13,475 nt of DNA, taken from Stenotrophobium sp040387055. GTDB taxonomy: Bacteria; Pseudomonadota; Gammaproteobacteria; Nevskiales; Nevskiaceae. Shown here in pieces: positions 7,785 to 13,475 of the stretch. A program made the translations under genes and the position numbers. Positions within the stretch are counted from its first letter, which is position 1, and each line of letters starts with the position of its first letter. The notes beneath the pieces were generated by a model. That model made no database searches. It saw only the letters and a program-made list of their open reading frames with translations, and had not been told where the DNA came from. Where the stretch lies: the NCBI GenBank assembly GCA_040387055.1, contig JAZKEM010000204.1:1-13475 (forward strand), read 5' to 3'.

Positions 7785-8804
7785 TCAGGTTGCCCTGTCG
7801 ATCAGATCGGTCGGCAGCAGCACCGAAGCAGCGGGCATTCCTTGAATGATCTGCACAAGACGCTCGACAAGCACTGATCCGGCGAGACGCGTGTCCTGTC
7901 TGACCGTAGTGAGCGCGGGTGAATGATGAAGCGCGGATGGGCTGTCGTCGTAACCGCAGACGCTGCACGCTTTGGGCACTTCAATATTGCGCTCTCTGAA
8001 CGCGGCCAGCGCGCCCATCGCCATGGTGTCGCTGGCTGCGAACAGGCCATCGGGCAAAGGCTTTCCTGAATCCAGCCACGCGAGCACTGCATTGCGACTG
8101 GAGATGAACGAGAGATCTGAAACTTGCAGCTGTTCGATGGCCGATCCCCACTCCTGCTCGAAACCACGACAACGTTGTTCGATCTCGACATGACCCTTCG
8201 GGCCAAGGAACATCGGCCGCTTGCGTTTTAGTTTGCGAAATCGCTGCGCCACTAAACGTCCACCGAGCAGATTGTCACTGCCGACGACGCAATAGTTGGC
8301 GTCTTCTCGATGAGCTCCCCAAACCACAAAAGGAACTCCCGCTTTCGCCAGTGCTCGCAGTTCATCATGGCGCCCGCTCTGGCCAATGAAAATGATTCCA
8401 TCAACGCCCTTATTAGCGAGCAGGTTTTCAAAGCCGCCTGCGTGAGCAGACTGTGGCGAACACCAAAGCACATCTTGCTGACGCGCGGCCAGTGCATTCG
8501 CGATATTGCCCAGAAGTTCGAAGTGGAAAGGATCGGACAGTCGATGTTCTGGAAGCGCCGGAAAATCGATCACCAGACCAATCGTGTCGGTGCGTCGGCG
8601 GCGCAGATTTTGTGCACTGCGATTGACGACGTAGTTGTTACTACGCGCGACCTCAACAATCCGCTTTTTGGTTTCATCATTTATCAGAGGACTGTCTTGC
8701 AAAGCCCTGGAAACAGTGGCTTTTGACACGCCGACAAGGCGTGCAATGTCATCCATGGACATCGGGCCTGCATTCTTTTTCACAGGGTCGCGTCCGTTAG
8801 CCAA
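7785..8804 (-). CDS. LacI/GalR-family transcriptional regulator
   Basis: A 339-residue regulator with an N-terminal LacI helix-turn-helix (MDDIARLVGVSKATVSRAL, residues 17-35), a hinge helix (about 62-71, NRSAQNLRRR) whose Leu67 matches the minor-groove leucine of the family, and a periplasmic-binding-protein-like effector domain with SDNLLGG (about 174), SDTMAMGALAAF and CGYDDS. It normally represses until a small ligand is bound. The full open frame begins with TTG at 8804; GTG at codon 8 and ATG at codons 15 and 17 are alternatives, and no ribosome site decides between them (AGG lies 4 bases before the ATG at codon 15). It is divergent from the esterase operon across a 75-bp gap that holds a perfect LacI-type palindrome, which argues for control of that operon and of itself. 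The effector is probably a substrate or product of the esterases (inference). Confidence 0.92.
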   Translation of the reverse strand: MANGRDPVKKNAGPMSMDDIARLVGVSKATVSRALQDSPLINDETKKRIVEVARSNNYVVNRSAQNLRRRRTDTIGLVIDFPALPEHRLSDPFHFELLGNIANALAARQQDVLWCSPQSAHAGGFENLLANKGVDGIIFIGQSGRHDELRALAKAGVPFVVWGAHREDANYCVVGSDNLLGGRLVAQRFRKLKRKRPMFLGPKGHVEIEQRCRGFEQEWGSAIEQLQVSDLSFISSRNAVLAWLDSGKPLPDGLFAASDTMAMGALAAFRERNIEVPKACSVCGYDDSPSALHHSPALTTVRQDTRLAGSVLVERLVQIIQGMPAASVLLPTDLIDRAT

Positions 8805-8843
8805 GCGTTCTTAATAGTGTCCACTGAGTGCAATCTACCCTTC

Positions 8844-8861
8844 TTTGCAATCGATTGCAAA
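8844..8861. promoter_or_regulatory. LacI-family operator TTTGCAATCGATTGCAAA
   Basis: A perfect 18-bp palindrome with a central CpG, the hallmark of LacI/GalR operators, in the only space between the divergent lacI-type gene and the first esterase, ending 18 bases before the esterase ATG. A TGCAATC half-site occurs at 8829-8835, 17 bp from the matching half of the full site. A plus-strand TTGCAA (8845-8850) with TAGAGT 17 bp later could be promoter boxes, which would place the operator on the promoter, but that promoter is weak and would give an almost leaderless message. Confidence 0.88.
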
Positions 8862-8879
8862 AGTGATTAGAGTGCCGCC

Positions 8880-9867
8880 ATGTTGAATCCTGTCCTCATT
8901 CCCGCAAGCGGATTTCCGGAACCTGCCGCCCACCTCTCGCAAGAGGCACAGCAGTATTTCCGTGATGTGTTTTCGCGCGCGGAACGCGACGCCATGCGAC
9001 TCCCAGCAGCAGAAGACGTCGATGGCTGGCAGCAGCGCAATGCAGAAGAAATACGCAAGCGCGAACCCATGAATGCTCGTCTGCTAGCGCAATACGGCTC
9101 CGATCTTCAAACAATCAAATTGGGCGGCGTTACTGTCAGCGATATCCGTCCCAAGCGTGGTGTTATTGCGGGCAAGGTTCTGCTGTACACGCACGGCGGC
9201 GGTTTTGTCGGCGGTGCCTCTCACGATGCACTGGACAGCACGCTGCCGCTCGCGGAAGAAACTGGCCTGCGGATCGTGTCGATTGATTACACGCCAGCGC
9301 CAAAAGCAGATCACACATTCATTGGCGAACAGGTTCTCGCAGTGCTGACAGCACTCTATGCCGAAGGCTTTTCTGCTAGAGACATCGCCATTTACGGAGA
9401 TTCTGCTGGCGCCACCATTGCTGCATCCGCAATGCTGAGAGCGCGCGACCGCGGTCTACCGCTACCAGCCGCATTGGTTCTGTGGTCCCCGTTGGCAGAT
9501 ATGACCTGCAGCGGCGATAGCTATCGCACACTGGCCGACTCCGAGCCGTTTTACAAAGAAGCATTTCTCACGACTGGCGCCCGTTGCTACGCGGGGAAAA
9601 CCAGTCTGGCTGATCCTCTGGTTTCAGTTCTGTTCGCTGATTACACGCCGGGCTTTCTGCCGACATTGATCCAGTGCGGAACTCGCGAGCTTCTGCTTAG
9701 TGACGCCGTGCGNNNNNNNNNNGCGTGACAGCGGCATCGATGCAGAGCTCGAAATCTATGACGGCATGTGGCACGTCTTCCAGTTCAAACCGATTGATTC
9801 GCCAGAAGCCGTCTCGGCGCGCAAGCGAACCGCTGATTTTTTCCTGCGCCGACTTGGCGTCGCGTGA
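8880..9867 (+). CDS. HSL-family (alpha/beta hydrolase fold 3) esterase, interrupted by an assembly gap
   Basis: A carboxylesterase that hydrolyses ester bonds through a Ser-Asp/Glu-His triad; no signal peptide, so cytoplasmic. Visible are the oxyanion-hole HGGG (residues 105-108), the nucleophile elbow GDSAG (173-177, Ser175) and GTRELLLSDAV (267-277) near the triad acid. After the Ns, GMWHVFQ carries the catalytic His (codon 9772-9774) and the protein ends LRRLGVA. The stop read just after the Ns (TGA 9726-9728) is an artefact: the family-like C-terminus reads in the next frame from 9724 to the TGA at 9865-9867. That requires a missing length divisible by three, so the true gap is not 10 bases. 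The protein should have about 325-330 residues, normal for the family. The ribosome site before ATG 8880 is weak (AGAG). First gene behind the LacI-type operator; its stop overlaps the next start. Confidence 0.9.
9713..9722. other. Assembly gap (10 Ns)
   Basis: Ten undetermined bases inside the first esterase gene, between the codons for LLLSDAV and RDSGID. Family proteins usually have a few residues of helix here, and the downstream frame is off by one relative to 10 bases, so the Ns appear to be a placeholder for a short missing stretch whose length is a multiple of three. Confidence 0.95.
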
Positions 9868-10817
9868 TGTCATCCATCTCACCAAAGGCATATTCAAAAA
9901 TGAAATCGATTGCATCTGTACATGGATGGAAATTGCGCGCCCTGATGGGTTTCGCTCAAGCGCTGGCTGTACTAGGCCTCAGCCCCTCATCGGCAAAGGC
10001 GATGAAAATCCCCGCCGAACGCCGCGCTGCAGTCGTCCCAGCCCAATGGATGCTGCGCCCCATGCCTGAAGTCGGCATCGAGCGTTCAAGTCTGGCTGCA
10101 CGCGGCGGCGCAATTCCGCTGAAGAAATTTATTCCGCGTGTTCGCAAAGCATCTGCAACACCAATCCTGTTCATCCACGGCGGCGGCTGGATCGGCGGCG
10201 GCGTTGATTCACTGGATTACCTTTGCACCCATCTCTGCGACAAGCTGGGAACGGAAGTAACCGCCGTCGGCTATCGACTTGCACCCGAGCATCCCTTCCC
10301 TGCCGCACTCGAAGACTGCGAGGACGCACTGGAAGAATTGCTGAAGACATCGCCGGTCATCGATGTGATGGGCGATAGCGCAGGTGGCAATCTGACGGCA
10401 TCGCTGAGCTTGCGTATGCGCGATCGCAAAGTGATCCGGCGTCAAGTCATCATTTATGCCTTCCTTGATCTGACGATGGCCTCGCCTTCGATCGATCCGC
10501 CACGACACGGCATGTCGCGCAGCCAAGCAAAATTGATCATCGACGGTTATCGCGGAGCAACAGCCGCCGACGATCCTTTTGTCTCGCCATTGTTTGCTGC
10601 GGATCTCAGCGGGCTTCCCCCAGCCATCATCGTCACGGCCGATGCCGATCACCTGCGTGATGACGGTTTTCGTTATGCGGAGCGTCTGCGCGAAGCCGGT
10701 GTGCCGGTGCGCTTCGAAAACTACATGGGCATGCCACACGCATTCTTGTCGATCGCGAGTCTCTGCCCCGCAGCACCGCTTTGCATCGACATGCTAGTCG
10801 AAGAGTTGCAAGCCTAA
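9867..10817 (+). CDS. HSL-family (alpha/beta hydrolase fold 3) esterase/lipase, second copy
   Basis: A 316-residue esterase with HGGGW (residues 104-108), the nucleophile elbow GDSAGG (169-174, Ser171), the acid motif DADHLRDDG (Asp261) and GMPHAF with the catalytic His291, the classic triad of hormone-sensitive-lipase family hydrolases. The chosen ATG overlaps the previous stop (TGATG at 9865-9869), a common sign of translational coupling. A start at ATG 9900 (305 residues) is possible; it would leave an N-terminus with basic residues and a hydrophobic stretch ending in SSAKA that could be read as a signal peptide, though this segment also fits the N-terminal cap helix of the family. The second esterase is clearly diverged from the first, including its acid motif, so it is not a recent duplication. 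Together they may act on different esters or successive steps. Confidence 0.9.
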   Translation: MSSISPKAYSKMKSIASVHGWKLRALMGFAQALAVLGLSPSSAKAMKIPAERRAAVVPAQWMLRPMPEVGIERSSLAARGGAIPLKKFIPRVRKASATPILFIHGGGWIGGGVDSLDYLCTHLCDKLGTEVTAVGYRLAPEHPFPAALEDCEDALEELLKTSPVIDVMGDSAGGNLTASLSLRMRDRKVIRRQVIIYAFLDLTMASPSIDPPRHGMSRSQAKLIIDGYRGATAADDPFVSPLFAADLSGLPPAIIVTADADHLRDDGFRYAERLREAGVPVRFENYMGMPHAFLSIASLCPAAPLCIDMLVEELQA

Positions 10818-10851
10818 ACGAGCATGAATACCTGGGGCCAAGTACCCCATC

Positions 10852-10871
10852 ACCAGCCATAAAGCGCTGGT
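10852..10871. repeat. Short inverted repeat before the second TonB receptor gene
   Basis: Arms ACCAGC and GCTGGT separated by 8 bases in the 84-bp gap between the second esterase and the receptor start. There is no U-run, so it does not look like a terminator, and no copy of the LacI-type operator is present here. The esterases and receptor may therefore share one transcript. Confidence 0.25.
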
Positions 10872-10901
10872 CGAATATTGATTGAGTGTGAGGAGAATAT
10901 T

Positions 10902-13436
10902 GTGACGAAAAATTTCAAGCAGCCGCTGTCCATCAAAATGTCCCGTCAAATGACGGCCCTGATGATCGGGCTATGCATGGTCGCCGCGGTGCCTGCGCGT
11001 GCAGATGCACAAGATCAGTCAAGCCAAGCTGCCTCGGCGCAAAGCGATGACAACTCGCAGAACGAGCTGTTCGATGAATTGCTGAACTCGCCAGAAGCTT
11101 CTGCGCCAACTCAAACCGAAGAACCTGCCGCCGCGTCAGAGTCAGCAGCAGCAGAGACAGCAGCACCGGCAGCGCAAGCGGACCCTGCCGCGACTGCAAT
11201 CGACGAAGTGCTGCCGACCATCGCAGCACCGCAAAAAGCCGAATCATCGCAAGCACTCAAAGCGCCGCCTTCGCATGCGCAAATCGAAGAAGTGGTCGTC
11301 ACCGCAACCAAGCGCGCAGAAAATGTGCGCGACATTCCGGCCAGCATCGCCGCGCTCTCCGGCGAAGAGCTGGAACAGCGTGGCGCGCAGGACACTGCCG
11401 ACATCGTCAAACTCGTTCCAGGCGTCAATCTCACTTCAACCGGCGACAGTCCGGCACGTGTGACGATTCGCGGCATCGCTTCGGACATCGGCACCAGTTC
11501 AACTACGGGCACCCTGTTCGGCAACGTCTCGTTCAGCGACGGCTATACGCCGATCCTTGCGTTGGATCCAAATCCATTCGACATGGCTTCGGTCGAAGTT
11601 TTGAAAGGTCCGCAAGGCACGCTGTTTGGTGCGTCTGCGCTTAACGGCGCTGTTCGTTATGTTCCGACAACACCGCGCTTCGGGCAGTACGAGCTGAAGT
11701 GGTTCGCGCAGTACACCTCGATTCACGAAGGCGCTTCCGCGCCCACCTACGGCGCGGCAGTCAATATTCCCTTGCATGAGGATTCGCTGGCATTACGCGT
11801 GATGGCGTTCGATCGCGAGGCACCAGGCTTCATCGACAACACCAACATTCCTCGCAAAGATACCAACCGCACCGACCAGCAAGGCGCGCGTGCGCTGCTC
11901 GGCTGGCGCCCCAGCGAAGCCTGGGACATCTTGCTGACGACAGCCTTTCAGGAAACCAAGCTGCGTGACGTCGGCACCGCCGATAACGATCAGGGTCGCC
12001 TCGTTACTAATGATCGTGCGCGCGTCAGCCCGAACACCACCAAGTACACGATGGGCGATATTTCCATCACCCACAACGGTGATTGGGCGCAGTTCGTCTC
12101 GGACACTTCTTACATTCGCAAATCTGGCGATAATTTTTTTGACGCAACATCGCGCAACATCGGCCGCAATCCGCCGCTATCGCTGGTTGCGCAGTACTAC
12201 CATGGCGACTCCGACACCTACGGTCAAGAATTCCGCTTGGTCTCGGTCGACGATCCGGATGACCGCTGGAAATGGGTCGCTGGCGTGTTCGGATGGCAGC
12301 AGAGCCTGGTCAGCACCCTGACCGTGCCACTGGCTTTAGACGTGGCACCACTCGCAACAATCCTTGAGCAACTGAAGCTGACTCCGCTGAGTTCGTTGTT
12401 CGCACAATCGGGTTCACCGATCGTCTTGCAGACCGCAGCCGATGTGCGTATCCGCGAACTCGCTGTCTTCGGAGATATCACACGCCGATTGGGTGACAGT
12501 CTCGAGATCGCACTCGGCGGCCGCCTCTATCGCACGTCTTCCGGCGGTGAGAACGTCCAGTCCGGCGTGTATGTTCTTGCTCAAACCGGCGAATCACCGC
12601 ATGTCGTTGAAGGCGAAATCAAGGAACGCGGCTTCAGTCCAAAAGCCTCGATCACCTGGCATATCAATGACGATATTCTTGCCTATGGCTTGGTCTCCAA
12701 AGGCTTTCGCGTTGGCGGTATCCAAGCCGGCTTGACCAGTACGATCACGCCTTCTACCACACCTGAAACTTTCAAATCCGACACGCTGTGGAACTACGAG
12801 ACCGGCATCCGTACACAGTGGTTCGACAACACCCTGCGCGTGGACCTGACGGGTTTCTGGGTTGATTGGAAAAATCCGCAGAGTCTTCAGAACGACTCTT
12901 CCGGCCTTGCGCTTTTCATCACTAACGTCGGCGGCGTACGCAGCCGCGGTGGCGATCTCGCGATTCAATATCTGTTCCCGCTGGAAGGCCTGATGTTCAA
13001 CACCGCCGTTTCCTATGCCCAGACATTGACGACCAAACCTTTTACGACGGCAAACGGAAAGGTCTACCCGGTCGGCACCACTTGGCCGTTGGCGCCAAAA
13101 TGGCAAACCTCGTCGAACCTCTCATACATGCACCCCTTCGGCGATTGGATCGTCGGTGGATTCGCCACCTACAGCACGCTCGGCGCCGCGACACCGGTGT
13201 TCGGTGGTCATCGAATTTTCGGCTTTCAACAGCTGGACCTGCAGATGAGTGTTTCCAACGAAAAATACAAGTGGCTGCCGCAGATCGCGCTGATCGCCAA
13301 CAACGTGATGGACGAACGTGGCCTCACCAATGCGTTCACCTCAGGTATTCCGTCACCTGAGTTGGCAGCCCAGGAGTATTACTACATCACGCCGCGCGCC
13401 ATCACCTTGCGCTTCAGTGGTCGCTTCGGCGATTAG
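10902..13436 (+). CDS. TonB-dependent outer-membrane receptor with long N-terminal extension
   Basis: An 844-residue beta-barrel transporter. The GTG start is chosen because AGGAG (10891-10895) lies 6 bases before it; the open frame extends to a TTG at 10878, but that would put the ribosome site inside the gene. It has a signal peptide with likely cleavage after RADA (33-36), then about 90 residues rich in Ala, Glu, Gln and Ser, then the TonB box region IEEVVVTATKR (128-138). The plug (about 143-255) has RDIPASIAALSGEEL, TIRGI and VEVLKGPQGTLFGASALNGAV, and the barrel runs to the C-terminus (TLRFSGRFGD). The plug is of the broad catabolic-type receptor class rather than the siderophore class seen at 5369-7582. 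Position behind two esterases and a LacI-type operator suggests uptake of an organic substrate or its ester; the ligand is unknown. The last base of its stop lies in the next gene's ribosome site. Confidence 0.92.
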   Translation: MTKNFKQPLSIKMSRQMTALMIGLCMVAAVPARADAQDQSSQAASAQSDDNSQNELFDELLNSPEASAPTQTEEPAAASESAAAETAAPAAQADPAATAIDEVLPTIAAPQKAESSQALKAPPSHAQIEEVVVTATKRAENVRDIPASIAALSGEELEQRGAQDTADIVKLVPGVNLTSTGDSPARVTIRGIASDIGTSSTTGTLFGNVSFSDGYTPILALDPNPFDMASVEVLKGPQGTLFGASALNGAVRYVPTTPRFGQYELKWFAQYTSIHEGASAPTYGAAVNIPLHEDSLALRVMAFDREAPGFIDNTNIPRKDTNRTDQQGARALLGWRPSEAWDILLTTAFQETKLRDVGTADNDQGRLVTNDRARVSPNTTKYTMGDISITHNGDWAQFVSDTSYIRKSGDNFFDATSRNIGRNPPLSLVAQYYHGDSDTYGQEFRLVSVDDPDDRWKWVAGVFGWQQSLVSTLTVPLALDVAPLATILEQLKLTPLSSLFAQSGSPIVLQTAADVRIRELAVFGDITRRLGDSLEIALGGRLYRTSSGGENVQSGVYVLAQTGESPHVVEGEIKERGFSPKASITWHINDDILAYGLVSKGFRVGGIQAGLTSTITPSTTPETFKSDTLWNYETGIRTQWFDNTLRVDLTGFWVDWKNPQSLQNDSSGLALFITNVGGVRSRGGDLAIQYLFPLEGLMFNTAVSYAQTLTTKPFTTANGKVYPVGTTWPLAPKWQTSSNLSYMHPFGDWIVGGFATYSTLGAATPVFGGHRIFGFQQLDLQMSVSNEKYKWLPQIALIANNVMDERGLTNAFTSGIPSPELAAQEYYYITPRAITLRFSGRFGD

Positions 13437-13439
13437 GAG
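13435..13439 (+). promoter_or_regulatory. Ribosome binding site overlapping the receptor stop codon
   Basis: AGGAG shares its first two bases with the TAG stop of the TonB receptor and lies 7 bases before an ATG at 13447. This tight packing points to an operon continuing past the window. Confidence 0.75.
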
Positions 13440-13446
13440 AACAAGC

Positions 13447-13475
13447 ATGTTGCTTGATCAAACGATTGAATCGCA
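13447..13475 (+). CDS. Start of a further gene, product unknown (cut by window end)
   Basis: Only nine codons are visible (MLLDQTIES), opened by an ATG with a good AGGAG 7 bases upstream. It begins 10 bases after the TonB receptor stop, so it is very probably cotranscribed with the receptor and the esterases. Too little is present to name a family. Confidence 0.6.

Noticed and set aside
10818..10901. Possible terminator between the second esterase and the second TonB receptor
   Set aside because: The short repeats here (TGGGG/CCCCA and ACCAGC/GCTGGT) have weak stems and no U-run.
12594..13106. Minus-strand open frame of 170 codons
   Set aside because: It lies wholly inside the barrel-coding part of the second TonB receptor and has no recognisable motif.

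Overview
The window reads as chromosomal DNA of a Gram-negative bacterium, most likely a proteobacterium with GC in the mid-50s by eye. Two complete TonB-dependent outer-membrane receptors show the Gram-negative envelope; the genus cannot be told from the sequence. A run of 10 Ns at 9713-9722 shows the source is a draft or scaffolded assembly. No rRNA, tRNA, CRISPR array, transposase or phage gene is visible.

Layout from left to right. (1) 1-604, minus: the N-terminal 201 codons of a type I Baeyer-Villiger monooxygenase (BVMO), cut by the window edge. (2) 605-924: a divergent promoter region holding a perfect 8-3-8 inverted repeat (825-843) with a -10-like hexamer about 31 bp from its centre on each side. 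(3) 925-3639, plus: a 904-residue MalT-type (LAL) LuxR-family ATPase regulator. (4) 3703-5313, plus: an acyl-CoA synthetase of the AMP-forming superfamily, 63 bp behind the regulator. (5) 5317-5342: a strong bidirectional terminator. (6) 5369-7582, minus: a siderophore-type TonB-dependent receptor, with a candidate promoter and a Fur-box-like site upstream. (7) 7785-8804, minus: a LacI/GalR-family regulator. (8) 8844-8861: a perfect 18-bp palindrome with a central CpG, in the 75-bp divergent gap. (9) 8880-9867 and 9867-10817, plus: two HSL-family esterases with a stop/start overlap; the first is interrupted by the N gap. (10) 10902-13436, plus: a second TonB-dependent receptor with a long Ala-rich N-terminal extension. 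(11) 13447-13475: the first nine codons of another gene on the plus strand.

How it may work together (inference). A BVMO turns a ketone into an ester or lactone, esterases hydrolyse that product to an alcohol plus an acid, and an acyl-CoA synthetase activates the acid for beta-oxidation. TonB receptors would bring a poorly soluble substrate across the outer membrane. The locus therefore looks like a catabolic island for a ketone- or ester-bearing hydrophobic compound (cyclic ketone, terpenoid or steroid-like). It seems to be split into two regulatory units: a LAL unit (BVMO, LAL, acyl-CoA synthetase) and a LacI unit (two esterases, TonB receptor, downstream gene). The enzyme families are well supported. 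The substrate, the pathway link between the two halves and the operator assignments are not proven by sequence alone.
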